64,000 nucleotides of DNA from Edaphobacter acidisoli (GTDB lineage: Bacteria; Acidobacteriota; Terriglobia; Terriglobales; Acidobacteriaceae). Made by a program: the position numbers and the translations under genes. Location: positions 124,001 to 188,000 of the forward strand of contig NZ_BMJB01000003.1 of the NCBI RefSeq assembly GCF_014642855.1, given 5' to 3'. Shown piece after piece: positions 1 through 9,123 of the stretch. The notes beneath the pieces were generated by a model. The model was not told the origin of the DNA. It did no database searches and saw nothing but the letters and a program-made list of their open reading frames with translations. Position 1 is the stretch's first letter. Every line of letters starts with the position of its first letter.

Positions 1-1446
1 AACGACTACCTGCTCAACCAGGTCCTCAAGAAGGACTTCCACTTCAAAGGCTTCGTCCTCTCCGACTGGGGAGGCACCCACACCACCGTCAAAGCCGCTC
101 TCAACGGCCTCGATGAAGAGATGCCCGGCGACGACGGCTACTTCGCTGCTCCGCTCAAGCAAGCCGTACTCGACGGCAAAGTTCCGCAGTCGCGTCTCGA
201 CGACATGGTGCACCGCATCCTCCGCAGCATGTTCGCCGCAGGCGTCGTCGACAACCCGCCCATCCGCACCGTAGTCGATCCCTTCCAGGGCCGCGACGAC
301 GCGAAGCACATCGAAGAAGAAAGCATCGTCCTGCTCAAAAATCAGGACAGCATCCTCCCGCTCAAAGCCGCGCCGTCCGAATCCATCGCACTCATCGGCG
401 GCCACGCCGACGTAGCCGTCCTCTCCGGCGGAGGCTCCGCGCAGGTCGACGCGCCCAACGGCGACGCCGTGCATCCGCGCGAAGGCGGCGCACGCTGGGG
501 CGTACCCGTCTACTTCCCGTCCTCGCCACTCAAATACATCCGCAAAAAATCACCTGACGCCACCATCAGCTATAACGACGGCACCGACACCGCAGCCGCC
601 GCCGAATTCGCCAAAAAATCCAGCGTCGCCATCGTCTTCGTCACCCAGTGGATGAGCGAAGGCCGCGACGCCCATACGCTCTCGCTGCCCCACAATCAGG
701 ACGCACTCGTCGAGGCCGTCGCCGCCGCCAACCCGAACACCATCGTCGTGCTCGAAACCGGCGGCCCCGTCTCGATGCCGTGGGCAGACAAAGTGAAAGG
801 CATCGTCGAAGCGTGGTATCCCGGCATCGGCGGCGCTCAAGCGCTCTCCAACATCCTCTTCGGCACAATCAATCCCTCCGGCAAGCTCGCCGCCACCTTC
901 GCCAAAGACGACGCGCAGTTGCCGCACCCCCAGATCGTCGGCATGGACGCCAGCACCCGCCATGGCGCCGTCTACATCGACGGCAAGGGCCACAAGACCC
1001 AAACCTTCGACCTCCACTACACCGCAGGCGCAGCGGTCGGCTACAAGTGGTTCGAGCAGCAGCACGAGCAGCCGCTGTTCCCCTTCGGCTTCGGCCTGTC
1101 ATACACCACCTACGCCTACTCCGGCCTCACCGTCGACGACGCCGCGCGCACCGTCCACTTCACCGTCAGGAACACCGGCACGCGCAAAGGCACCGAGATC
1201 GCCGAGGTCTACGCCAAACTCCCAACAGCCGCACACGAAGACTACAAGCGCCTCGTCGCCTGGCAGCGCGTCGAGCTCGCACCCGGCGAATCGAAGGACG
1301 TCACCCTCACGCTCAACCCGCTCTACCTCTCCGTCTTCGACACCGCCAAAGACGGCTGGCAGCTTCTGCCCGGAGACTACAAAATCCTCGCAGGTGCATC
1401 CTCGAACGAAACCCCGCTCGAAGCCACGCTGCACGTCGCGCAGTAA
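1..1446 (+). CDS. GH3 beta-glucosidase family, C-terminal part (5' end outside window)
   Basis: The frame is open from base 1, so the gene starts upstream. The first visible residues lead into SDWGG, the GH3 nucleophile loop; the catalytic Asp is codon 64-66. The glycine-rich AxLxGG region, the conserved ESIVLLKN segment, a GH3 C-terminal alpha/beta domain and a terminal fibronectin-III-like domain (about the last 110 residues, ending LPGDYKILAGASS) follow. The enzyme should release beta-linked glucose or xylose from oligosaccharides, probably in the periplasm, but the signal peptide is not in view. It converges with the isomerase-like gene, 18 nt between stops. Family certain; substrate unknown. 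Confidence 0.95.
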   Translation, partial: NDYLLNQVLKKDFHFKGFVLSDWGGTHTTVKAALNGLDEEMPGDDGYFAAPLKQAVLDGKVPQSRLDDMVHRILRSMFAAGVVDNPPIRTVVDPFQGRDDAKHIEEESIVLLKNQDSILPLKAAPSESIALIGGHADVAVLSGGGSAQVDAPNGDAVHPREGGARWGVPVYFPSSPLKYIRKKSPDATISYNDGTDTAAAAEFAKKSSVAIVFVTQWMSEGRDAHTLSLPHNQDALVEAVAAANPNTIVVLETGGPVSMPWADKVKGIVEAWYPGIGGAQALSNILFGTINPSGKLAATFAKDDAQLPHPQIVGMDASTRHGAVYIDGKGHKTQTFDLHYTAGAAVGYKWFEQQHEQPLFPFGFGLSYTTYAYSGLTVDDAARTVHFTVRNTGTRKGTEIAEVYAKLPTAAHEDYKRLVAWQRVELAPGESKDVTLTLNPLYLSVFDTAKDGWQLLPGDYKILAGASSNETPLEATLHVAQ

Positions 1447-1464
1447 CCCACCGCTCGGCTTCGC

Positions 1465-2901
1465 TCAGCAAACCTGATCGAAGCCGAGCCCAAGCAAATC
1501 CGCAACCTTCCAAAGCTGTTCCGCAATGTGTCCCAGGCCGATTGCGCAGTGATGCGCCGGCCCCTGCGCGCTCCATTGCTCAACGAACCGCCGCGCTCCA
1601 ATCGAAAACCTGTAGCGGCTATTTGTGTTGCCGATCTCCAGAATCTCCCCCGGAACGCTCTCACCTTCAGCAGTCAGCAGCTTGAAGCCGCGCTGCCTGT
1701 CCTCAACCACCGAAAGCAGCGTCACCGGCCCTTGCTTCACCTGCATCTCAACCGAAAGCCCCCTGCCCACCTTGCCGTGATAAACCTCCAGCGGCCGCAC
1801 CTTGATCTTGTCCTCTGCAATCCCAATGTGGCCGGGGCCATCATGTCCCAGCAGGACCAGGTCCGCGGCGAAGTCCATCGCGTAGTACTCGCTGAACGAC
1901 CCGCCCGCGCCCAGCAGGTCCATCATCTTCATCGCAATCGCATTCTTCACTTCATACTCGCCAGCCACAGGAATCCCGCGTCCCGTCAGCATCGACGTGC
2001 CCAGAATGATCGAGCTCATCGTGTCCTCATTCGCCGGAACGCCCGTGCCCTTCGCGTAATAAGCCATCAGGTCCACTGCATTGGCATCAACAAAACGGTC
2101 GAGCGCAACCGACGTGCGCGCCGCACGGGCCAGCTCTTCAACCGGACAATCCTCGCCAACAGCAAAGAACTCGCGGATCGACGCCACCTTCCGCTCAACC
2201 TCGCGATCAGTAACATCCGCGCGCAGCGCACTCAGCTCATCCACCTCAAGCTGCTCGATGTGCAGCCCAAACCGCCCGCTCACCTGCGCAAGGTCCGTGG
2301 CAATATCGAGCATCCCGCCGTAGTAGTGCCCCATCAGCCCCAGCCTGCTGTGCGCAAACGAATGAACAACCTCGGCCGCGCGCAGCCACTCCTCCAGCTC
2401 ACGCCAGCACTCAACGTCGCCTTCAAGCATTCCCGTCACCTGGCGAAACGGAATATCGAGACGTGCAAGCACGTTGGCGATCTCCGGCAACGGACACGAA
2501 CTGCACCATGCCAGCCACTCTCCCGTCATCGCCGTCCGGTTGCCCATGCGGTTGAGTTGCGCATAGTCAATCGCCTCGCCGGGTTGCAGGTTCAGCAACA
2601 CTACCGGCACCTTCGCCCGTTGAATCACCGGCAGCACCGTCGACGAGAGCGCATACGTCGTCACATAGACCAGCAAAATATCGATATCGCTCTGCCGGCA
2701 GCGATGACCTACATCAATCGCCTTTCCCGGCGTATCCACCAGGCCGAAGTTGAAGACCAGTCTTCGCGACGAGATCACTCTTCGCTCCACCTCCGACAGG
2801 TAGCCCGCAAGACGCTGCTCCAACCCTTCAAACTGCTCCCAGTAAGCCTCTAAGCCGAGACCGATGAGCCCAACGCGCAAGTGTCCGTATTCGAGATTCA
2901 T
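1465..2901 (-). CDS. L-fucose/L-arabinose isomerase-fold protein
   Basis: This 478-residue protein resembles the AraA/FucI isomerase superfamily: an N-terminal Rossmann-like domain beginning VGLIGLGLEAYW, a middle domain with the stretch SRLGLMGHYYGGMLD, and a C-terminal domain with GHDGPGHIGIA and KVRPLEVYHGK. Such proteins interconvert aldose and ketose sugars with a divalent metal. The length matches the family (about 470-500). The ATG follows GGTGGG. It lies beside a GH3 glycosidase gene, consistent with sugar catabolism, but the two are convergent, not an operon. Many divergent family members have no proven substrate, so AraA activity is not claimed. Confidence 0.82.
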   Translation of the reverse strand: MNLEYGHLRVGLIGLGLEAYWEQFEGLEQRLAGYLSEVERRVISSRRLVFNFGLVDTPGKAIDVGHRCRQSDIDILLVYVTTYALSSTVLPVIQRAKVPVVLLNLQPGEAIDYAQLNRMGNRTAMTGEWLAWCSSCPLPEIANVLARLDIPFRQVTGMLEGDVECWRELEEWLRAAEVVHSFAHSRLGLMGHYYGGMLDIATDLAQVSGRFGLHIEQLEVDELSALRADVTDREVERKVASIREFFAVGEDCPVEELARAARTSVALDRFVDANAVDLMAYYAKGTGVPANEDTMSSIILGTSMLTGRGIPVAGEYEVKNAIAMKMMDLLGAGGSFSEYYAMDFAADLVLLGHDGPGHIGIAEDKIKVRPLEVYHGKVGRGLSVEMQVKQGPVTLLSVVEDRQRGFKLLTAEGESVPGEILEIGNTNSRYRFSIGARRFVEQWSAQGPAHHCAIGLGHIAEQLWKVADLLGLGFDQVC

Positions 2902-2989
2902 CCCACCAGCTTACGTGCGCGCGGCACAGTGCGCGACGAAATCGCAATCTGGTAAACCGCTCCTGCCGGGTAGATAATGGCTTCCAGCC

Positions 2990-3316
2990 ATGCCCATCGC
3001 CCGGCTCACACTCGAAGTCGAGATCCCCGGAGCCCAGTCCCTCAAGGACCGCCGCCAGGTCGTCCGCTCACTCAAAGACAAGCTCCGCCACAGCTTCAAC
3101 ATCTCCATCGCCGAGCTCGACGACGGCATCGTCTGGAACCGCGCCACCATCGGCATCGCAGCCATCTCATCGTCCACCGCCTACCTCACCGGCCAGCTTG
3201 AGCAGCTCGACAAGGCCGCCAACAGCTACGCCTCCGCCCTCAGCGCCGAAATCACCGACTCCTGGGCCGAAATCATCTCCGAATCCGGGCAACTTTCACC
3301 AAATCAACCGGATTGA
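2990..3316 (+). CDS. ylxP: DUF503 / YlxP family protein
   Basis: This 108-residue protein has the DUF503 pattern: an opening beta strand (ARLTLEVEIPGAQSLKDRR), a basic helix (VVRSLKDKLRHSFNISIAE) and a second ferredoxin-like repeat. YlxP-type proteins are small, presumed RNA- or ribosome-associated factors usually encoded next to rbfA, as here; their biochemical role is not settled. It probably opens the ylxP-rbfA-nrnA cluster, although 100 nt separate it from rbfA. No good ribosome binding site precedes this ATG. A TAGATAAT sequence 13-20 nt upstream could be a -10 box, giving a very short leader. Confidence 0.9.
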   Translation: MPIARLTLEVEIPGAQSLKDRRQVVRSLKDKLRHSFNISIAELDDGIVWNRATIGIAAISSSTAYLTGQLEQLDKAANSYASALSAEITDSWAEIISESGQLSPNQPD

Positions 3317-3416
3317 CCATCATTCTGCAAATTTTCTGATCAATCGTCTGCGTTTTGGCTAGGTCGAACGCCCCATCTTTGATATCCTCACAGGTTCGCC
3401 TACTGTCAAACTACCT

Positions 3417-3824
3417 ATGCCTGAACAACGCGCCAGAACGCACCATCGCAACCGAGTCGCCAACACCTTCTCCGACGAGATCGGAGCCATGCTCGAAGGT
3501 GAGCTCTCCGACCCACGCATCGCTCCCAGCTACGTCACCGACGTCGTGCTGGCTCCCGGCGGCAAGTCGGCGCGCATCTTCGTCGCCGTGCACGGCGATG
3601 AAAACGAAGAAGCATCCACGCTCGAAGCCCTCACCGCCGCCCGTGGCTATATCCGCTCGCAACTCCGCGAGCGCATGGGCGTCCGTCATGTTCCTGAGCT
3701 AACCTTCGCCATCGACCGCTCGGAAAGAGTCACCGGTCGCATGGACGAGTTGCTCGACCGTATCCGCAAGCGCGACCAGAAACGCCATTCTCAACCCCCG
3801 GAGACGGCCCCAGCCAAATCATGA
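3417..3824 (+). CDS. rbfA: 30S ribosome-binding factor A
   Basis: RbfA binds the pre-30S subunit near the 5' end of 16S rRNA and assists late maturation and cold adaptation. The 135-residue protein shows a single KH-like domain: the helix NRVANTFSDEIGAMLEGEL, the strand VTDVVLAPGGKSARIFVAV and the closing motif RSERVTGRMDELLDRI. The length is normal. Its TGA overlaps the ATG of nrnA by four bases (ATGA), so the two genes are probably translationally coupled. In many bacteria rbfA follows infB directly; here infB is about 12 kb downstream with other genes between. Confidence 0.96.
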   Translation: MPEQRARTHHRNRVANTFSDEIGAMLEGELSDPRIAPSYVTDVVLAPGGKSARIFVAVHGDENEEASTLEALTAARGYIRSQLRERMGVRHVPELTFAIDRSERVTGRMDELLDRIRKRDQKRHSQPPETAPAKS

Positions 3825-4789
3825 AGCACGAAGCCCAAATCCAAGCGCTTCTGGCCGAGTTCTGCGCGCACCCACGCTTCCTCGTCACCTCGCACTGCCG
3901 CCCAGACGGCGACGCCATAGGCTCCGTGCTCGCGCTGGCCGAGCTGCTCGAACAACTAGGCCGCCAGGCCCAGGTCGTCCTGGCCGACCCCATCCCATTC
4001 ATCTTCCGCACTCTACCGGGCCTCGACCGCATTCGCTACGCTGCATCCATCAACGAGGTTGATTCCGACTCCAAAACACCCGTCATTCTGCTCGAATGCG
4101 ACGGCACCACCCGCACCGGGCTCACCGACCTCGACCATCACCCGCTCATCAACATCGACCACCACGCCAGCGGCCGCCCCTTCGGTTATCTCAACTGGAT
4201 CGACGAACACGCCTGCGCAGTCGCCGAAATGGTCTATCGCCTCGCCCACGCAGCCAAAGCCGAGATTACCCCCAGCATGGCGACCTGTCTCTACACCGCC
4301 ATCCTCTCCGACACCGGGTCCTTCACCTACTCCAGCACCCACGCCGGCACCTTCGCTCTCGTCCATGACCTCGCCACCCGAGGCGCCAGCCCCGCGCAGA
4401 TCGCCCGCGATGTCTACTTCTCCAATCCCGCCAGCAAGATCCGCCTGCTCGGCGCAGCGCTCTCCAATCTCAAATGCGACGGCCAGCTCGCCTGGAGCTG
4501 GATCACCAGCGCAGAGATGGACCGCATCGGCGCCGAAGCCGAAGACTGCGAAGGAGTCGTCAACTACCTCATCAGCATCGACGGCATCGAGTCCGCCGTC
4601 TTTCTCCGCGAAGTCCCCGACGCCAGCCAATTCCGCCTCAGCATCCGCAGCAAAGGCAAGCTCGACGTCGCCCGCGTAGCCGAGCATTTCGGCGGCGGAG
4701 GCCATCGCAGCGCCAGCGGATGCACCCTCGACGGCCCACTCGACGCCGCCACCGAGCGCATCCTCGCACAACTCCGCACCGGACTCTGA
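3821..4789 (+). CDS. nrnA: DHH-family oligoribonuclease / pAp phosphatase (NrnA-like)
   Basis: This 322-residue DHH/DHHA1 phosphoesterase should degrade nanoRNAs and perhaps dephosphorylate 3'-phosphoadenosine 5'-phosphate, or act on linear dinucleotides. Metal-ligand motifs are all visible: HCRPDGDAIGS (His25, Asp29, Asp31), LECDGTT (Asp94), NIDHHASG (Asp113, His114, His115) and SDTGSF (Asp164). The DHHA1 substrate-binding motif GGGHRSASGC lies near residue 290. It overlaps rbfA by four bases, the usual ylxP-rbfA-nrnA arrangement. No truB follows, unlike in many genomes. NrnA versus the shorter related GdpP-type enzymes: no GGDEF or membrane segments are present, which favours NrnA. Confidence 0.95.
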   Translation: MKHEAQIQALLAEFCAHPRFLVTSHCRPDGDAIGSVLALAELLEQLGRQAQVVLADPIPFIFRTLPGLDRIRYAASINEVDSDSKTPVILLECDGTTRTGLTDLDHHPLINIDHHASGRPFGYLNWIDEHACAVAEMVYRLAHAAKAEITPSMATCLYTAILSDTGSFTYSSTHAGTFALVHDLATRGASPAQIARDVYFSNPASKIRLLGAALSNLKCDGQLAWSWITSAEMDRIGAEAEDCEGVVNYLISIDGIESAVFLREVPDASQFRLSIRSKGKLDVARVAEHFGGGGHRSASGCTLDGPLDAATERILAQLRTGL

Positions 4790-4864
4790 CTTATCCGAAC
4801 ATTGTCATCCGCCGCGCAGCGAGACACTCTCTGATAGCCTTGTCTTAAGCCTTTATTCTTCCGA

Positions 4865-6685
4865 ATGACCGATATACAGCCACCTGCCGCACCTGGCCCC
4901 GAGGCCCCCAGCGCGTTCCGCACGTGGCTCCGCCGCACCATCCAGCTTCCCGACTCCATCACCATCCGCGAGTGCCTCATCCTCACCGCCGTCACCGGCT
5001 TCCTGCTGCTCTACGGCCTCGTCCCCATCTTTGGCGGAGACCAGCTCGGCCTCGTCGGCGCCGACGAACCCCGCTACGCCCAGGTCGCCCGCGAGATGCT
5101 CGCCGCCCACTCCGAGGCCTGCCACGCCTACGACGCCAAAATCGTCCCCCACAACCTCTCGCTCACGGCCATCAAAGACTCCTACCACTGCCTGCTCGGC
5201 GGGACCATCACACCCATCCTCTACGGCAAACCCTGGCTCGAAAAGCCCGCGCTCTACTACTGGCGCGCTATGAGCTTCTTCAAAGAGTTCGGCGTCTCCG
5301 ACTGGTCCGCGCGCCTGCCATCCTCCTCCGGAGCGCTCGCGCTCATCGTGCTCATCTACCTGCACATGCGAAGATTCCGACCTGGAGGCCATCTCGACGC
5401 CGCACTCATCACAGCGTCATGCGTCGGCATCTTCAGCTTCGCGCGCGGGGCCTCCACCGACATGCAGCTCGCCGCGCCTTTCTGTATAGGAATGCTCGGT
5501 TGGTATGCCTGGTATGAGACCGATAAAAAATTCTGGCTCTTCGATCTCTACTTCTTCGGCGCAGCGGCCACGCTCGCCAAAGGCCCCGTCGCTCCCTTCC
5601 TGGCCATCTTCATCATCTTGATCTTCGCCGCCCTGCGCCGCGAGTGGTCGCTGTTGCGCCGCACCATCTGGTGGCCCGGCATCCTGCTCTACCTCGTCAT
5701 GGTCCTGCCCTGGTACATCGCCGTCCAGTGGAAGAACCCCACGTTCTATAAATTCTTCTTCCTCGAACACAATCTGGAGCGCTTCGCCACCAACCGCTAT
5801 CAGCACCACCAGGCGCCCTGGTATTACCTCATCGTCCTCGTCCTCGCGCTGATGCCCTGGACCGTCGTCGCCATCCGCGCCCTCATCGACTCCATCGACG
5901 TCTCCATCGCCGAGTGGAAAGTCCGCCACAACCCCGCCCGCTACCTCGGCCACACCCGCGCCGGCGACGCCTTCCCCGAGTTCCTCGTCCTCTGGGCGCT
6001 CTTTCCCATCCTCTTCTTCTCCTTCTCCGGCTCGAAGCTCCCCGGCTACATCCTTCCGTCGATCCCTCCGCTCACCATCCTCGCCGCCGACTATCTCTTC
6101 CGCCGCCGCCAGTGCGGTCTGCCCCGTTGGATACTCTGGTCGCACGCCGCCGTCTGCGCCATCATGATCTTCGTCCTCGTCCTCGCGCCCCAGCACATGC
6201 AGTACGACACCTGGGTCCCCGCCGCGCACTGGCTCATCGCCGCAACCATCTCCGCCCTCATCCTCAGCGGCATTGTCCTCGCCATCACCCAGCGCTGGGG
6301 CCCGAAGCAGCTCACCAACGCAACCCTCATCCCCATCTTCGCTATCCTGGTCTTCCTGCTGGGCTTCCACGGCCGCGAGCTCGACCTCACCTACTCCGCC
6401 CGCCCGCTCGCACGCGAGATCCACCAGCAGGCCCCCGACGTGAAGATCGTCGCCACCGACGACGTCAACCGCGACATCAACTACGGCCTCGCCTTCTATC
6501 GCAACGAGCCCGTCGTCGATTACAGCGTCGAAGGCGTCCCCTCCGCCGCCCACATCCTCGTCATCCGCGAGTCGAAGACCTCCAAACTCAATACCCTCCT
6601 CGCCGGCCGCATGTACGAACCGCTCTTCCTCTACGAAACCCAGGGCCTCGCCGTCTACAAAGTCGACGCCCAATCGCTCCCCTGA
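4865..6685 (+). CDS. GT39 / ArnT-like polyprenyl-phosphate-sugar glycosyltransferase
   Basis: A 606-residue multispanning inner-membrane protein. After a cytoplasmic start and a first membrane helix (LILTAVTGFLLLYGLVPIF), the periplasmic motif VGADEPRYAQVAREML (Asp67, Glu68) matches the catalytic acidic loop of ArnT/PMT enzymes. About ten further hydrophobic segments follow, including LALIVLIYL, FLAIFIILIFAAL and ILLYLVMVLPWYIAV. The motif SGSKLPGYILP is typical of ArnT-type proteins. The last 100 residues are soluble. It should transfer a sugar from an undecaprenyl-phosphate carrier to lipid A, a glycan or a protein; the acceptor cannot be told. It lies 75 nt after nrnA and may be cotranscribed. 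Confidence 0.88.
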   Translation: MTDIQPPAAPGPEAPSAFRTWLRRTIQLPDSITIRECLILTAVTGFLLLYGLVPIFGGDQLGLVGADEPRYAQVAREMLAAHSEACHAYDAKIVPHNLSLTAIKDSYHCLLGGTITPILYGKPWLEKPALYYWRAMSFFKEFGVSDWSARLPSSSGALALIVLIYLHMRRFRPGGHLDAALITASCVGIFSFARGASTDMQLAAPFCIGMLGWYAWYETDKKFWLFDLYFFGAAATLAKGPVAPFLAIFIILIFAALRREWSLLRRTIWWPGILLYLVMVLPWYIAVQWKNPTFYKFFFLEHNLERFATNRYQHHQAPWYYLIVLVLALMPWTVVAIRALIDSIDVSIAEWKVRHNPARYLGHTRAGDAFPEFLVLWALFPILFFSFSGSKLPGYILPSIPPLTILAADYLFRRRQCGLPRWILWSHAAVCAIMIFVLVLAPQHMQYDTWVPAAHWLIAATISALILSGIVLAITQRWGPKQLTNATLIPIFAILVFLLGFHGRELDLTYSARPLAREIHQQAPDVKIVATDDVNRDINYGLAFYRNEPVVDYSVEGVPSAAHILVIRESKTSKLNTLLAGRMYEPLFLYETQGLAVYKVDAQSLP

Positions 6686-7072
6686 GCCACCCATCTCGAA
6701 GGGGGTGGAGAGACCTCTGCATTTCGCTTTTGCACATCCCGCACTACTTCCCAAAACAGTTGTCATCCTGATCGAAGCGACCGCAGGGAGCGCAGTCGAA
6801 GGACCCCGACACCGCCAGATCCCACCCATACCCTCCAACCCTTTCAGCCACGACCCCGACATCTCCACCACTCTCGCCACATCACAGCGAGCAGAGCGAG
6901 TCGCAAAGTGGAATCTGCCATCGCCTTTCAACAGAGGCGTAATCCATGTTCATCCGCACAATCCGTGGTCACCAGACGGTAAGGAACCGAATACCCCGCG
7001 AGCACATCATTCCCTACCGCACCGCGGTTCCTATAATCTCATCCAATACTCGGAATCGACCTCCGGACGAGC
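6686..7072. repeat. Gene-free 387 bp with remnants of dispersed intergenic repeats
   Basis: No convincing gene is present on either strand. The segment holds TCATCCTGATCGAAGCGA followed by a GGAGCGCAGTCGAAGGA-like block (about 6763-6805), and later AGCGAGCAGAGCGAGTCGCA (about 6888). CTCTGCATTTCGC near 6715 resembles sequences at about 8110 and 23465. These look like degraded copies of a small dispersed repeat. The promoter of the following acetyltransferase gene is probably in the last 60 bases, but I could not identify it. Confidence 0.45.
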
Positions 7073-8071
7073 ATGGCCATCGCCACCCAACTCGAGATAC
7101 TCGACCTCCGGCACTTCTCCGCGCGCCAGATGCGCCCCCTCCTTGAGTCCGAGGCACACGCCTGGCGGCAGCGCCTGCGCTGGGACTACACCAACTCCAC
7201 CGAGCTTCTGCTGCAGTATCTCGACTCGCGCATCCTCCCCGGCTTCGTCGCACTCGACCGTGGCCGCATCTCCGGCTTCACCTTCTGCGTCTACGAAGGC
7301 CCCAAAGCCGTCATCGGCGACGCCTACGCGCAGGCCCCGGACGTCGCCCAGACCCAGCTCGTCTCCAACACTCTGCTCCGCCATCTCATCGAGTTGCTGG
7401 TCAACTCCCCCGGCGTCCAGCGCATCGAATCCCAACTCCTCCTCTACGACGCCGGCTCCATCGACGACGTCTTCCGCGAATACAACTTCTCGCTCCATCC
7501 GCGTCTCTTCATGGAGTACCATCTGCCGCCATCGGCCAGTCCATTCTTCGGCCCGAACGGCACCACGCTCCCACCCGATCTCCCCACGCACATCGAGCTC
7601 TGTCCCTGGTCACCCGTCTACTACCAGCAGGCCGCCGAGCTCATCCACGAGTCCTACACCGGCCACATCGACGCGCTCATCAACGACCAGTACTGCTCAC
7701 TGCACGGCTCTCTGCGTTTCCTGCACAACATCGTCCGCTTCCCCGGCTGCGGCGTATTCGACGCGACCGAGTCCTGGGTCCTGCGCGACACCCGCACGCA
7801 AACCCTCGTCGGCATGGTGCTCTGCTCGCGCGTCGCCTCCGACGTCGCCCACATCACCCAGCTCTGCGTGGCCCCAGCCTATCGCGGAGCAAACCTCGGC
7901 AGCCTGCTGCTCCGCCATTCCATCGACCACCTCTCCCACTCAGGCTTCAACGCCATCACCCTGACCGTCACCGAAGCCAACCGCCCCGCAGTCCATCTCT
8001 ACGAAGAACTCGGCTTCTTCACCCGCCACCGCTTCGAGGCAATGGTGCTCGATAAAACCGGAGCTCCCTGA
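7073..8071 (+). CDS. GNAT-family N-acetyltransferase
   Basis: A 332-residue protein with a GNAT domain in its C-terminal half. The acetyl-CoA-binding motif A is VAPAYRGANLGSLLLR (about residues 264-280), followed by the motif B pattern NRPAVHLYEELGF. The N-terminal half also has an acetyltransferase-like outline (ISGFTFCVYEG, RIESQLLLYDAG), so this may be a tandem GNAT with one degenerate domain. The substrate is unknown; rimI-like or small-molecule acetylation are both possible. The gene stands alone between two repeat-bearing gaps. Confidence 0.88.
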   Translation: MAIATQLEILDLRHFSARQMRPLLESEAHAWRQRLRWDYTNSTELLLQYLDSRILPGFVALDRGRISGFTFCVYEGPKAVIGDAYAQAPDVAQTQLVSNTLLRHLIELLVNSPGVQRIESQLLLYDAGSIDDVFREYNFSLHPRLFMEYHLPPSASPFFGPNGTTLPPDLPTHIELCPWSPVYYQQAAELIHESYTGHIDALINDQYCSLHGSLRFLHNIVRFPGCGVFDATESWVLRDTRTQTLVGMVLCSRVASDVAHITQLCVAPAYRGANLGSLLLRHSIDHLSHSGFNAITLTVTEANRPAVHLYEELGFFTRHRFEAMVLDKTGAP

Positions 8072-8187
8072 CGGTTTTGCCCCTGCTATTGCATCTCCAT
8101 TCGACAATCTCTCTGCATTTCCGTTCCGTACCCTGAGCGAAGCTGAAGGGGGGAGGAATTATTATTGTTGTTGTTGCTGTGCCTCGA
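8072..8187. repeat. Repeat remnant and short triplet run
   Basis: Between two convergent genes lie TCTCTGCATTTCCGTTCCG and ACCCTGAGCGAAGCTGAAGG, resembling the repeat debris near 6.7 and 23.5 kb. A triplet run ATTATTATTGTTGTTGTTGC follows at about 8158-8178, just beyond the stop of the minus-strand gene. No clear Rho-independent terminator is visible. Confidence 0.45.
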
Positions 8188-9072
8188 CTACCTGCCACCA
8201 ATAACCTGAAACTCCAGTCCATCGGCCCGACTGGGCGGCTTCGACGAATTCAGGTCCCTTTTCGGTCGCTCAACCACCGTGTAGAGCGACTCTGACAGAT
8301 CGTAATCATCCAATAGATTGAGCTCATTGACGACGGAGCAGCTATGCGCGCGCACCGTAATCGAGGCGTCCACCCCGCACGATGGACCGCTAGGCCACAT
8401 CTGCTTATCCTTTTGTTCGCGCTTACTAAGCAATCTCTGCGGTCCATTCCACACATCCACATCCCAGTCGGCAAACATGGAACACGCTCCAAGAACGATA
8501 TCTTTATCCGTTGCGTTTAGGAGCCAGACATGCAGCGGAATGAGCCCCGCATCAAGACTAAAGCGGGTAGGAGGAAGAGAGATGCCATATCGCACAGCCC
8601 CACGATCCCGAAAGAAGGCCGGCACTCCCAAATTTACATACCTAAATGCCTGATTCGAGCATGTCAATGGAATTCCACCAAGCGCTGGCAGCCGAATCGG
8701 AGGCAGCGGCTTCTGTGATTTCCTTTCAACGGTCACACACTCGGTGCAACCACCTATCTTCAGTACCACTTCAAAGGATTGACTCGCTCCATGCACGTCA
8801 ATCCGCTGCTTCGAAGTAACAAATCCAGCACTGTATACAGACAGGTTGTAGCTTCCCGGTATGGCGTCGACGACAAGTCGGCCATTTTTGTCCGCTTCCA
8901 TAACGGGGTCAGCCGTATCGGAAGAACGGGTAATTTGAATGTCTGCCTGCGGAATCGCGACTCCCGTTGGGTCCATAACAACAACAGTCAAATGCGTCTT
9001 CGCACCGCTCTGCGCCTGGAGCACCGAAACAGCAAGAAAAGTTACCGCACCGCATAATCCAGTGAGTTTCAT
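8188..9072 (-). CDS. Exported protein with carboxypeptidase-regulatory-like domain, function unknown
   Basis: I choose the inner ATG at 9072, because it begins a standard signal peptide (MKLTGLCGAVTFLAVSVLQA, cleavage near AQS); the frame is open 13 codons further upstream. The mature N-terminal domain (residues 23-105) has the transthyretin-like pattern LTVVVMDPTGVAIPQADIQI, then GRLVVDAIPGSYNLSVYSAG, as in carboxypeptidase regulatory-like domains. A GGCTECVTVE segment follows. The last 170 residues match no family I know and carry several cysteines. The G+C content is visibly lower than in neighbouring guaB, which may indicate transfer or relaxed selection. The role is unknown; periplasmic or surface location is inferred. 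Confidence 0.72.
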   Translation of the reverse strand: MKLTGLCGAVTFLAVSVLQAQSGAKTHLTVVVMDPTGVAIPQADIQITRSSDTADPVMEADKNGRLVVDAIPGSYNLSVYSAGFVTSKQRIDVHGASQSFEVVLKIGGCTECVTVERKSQKPLPPIRLPALGGIPLTCSNQAFRYVNLGVPAFFRDRGAVRYGISLPPTRFSLDAGLIPLHVWLLNATDKDIVLGACSMFADWDVDVWNGPQRLLSKREQKDKQMWPSGPSCGVDASITVRAHSCSVVNELNLLDDYDLSESLYTVVERPKRDLNSSKPPSRADGLEFQVIGGR

Positions 9073-9123
9073 TTCGCTGAATAATACTCCAGGCAGAAGC
9101 TCCCGGAGCAACGAAACCCCAGC

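Noticed and set aside
5417..6931. 504-codon minus-strand frame opposite the glycosyltransferase
   Set aside because: Shadow frame with Gly/Asp/Glu runs; the plus-strand gene has clear membrane helices and the DEPRY motif.
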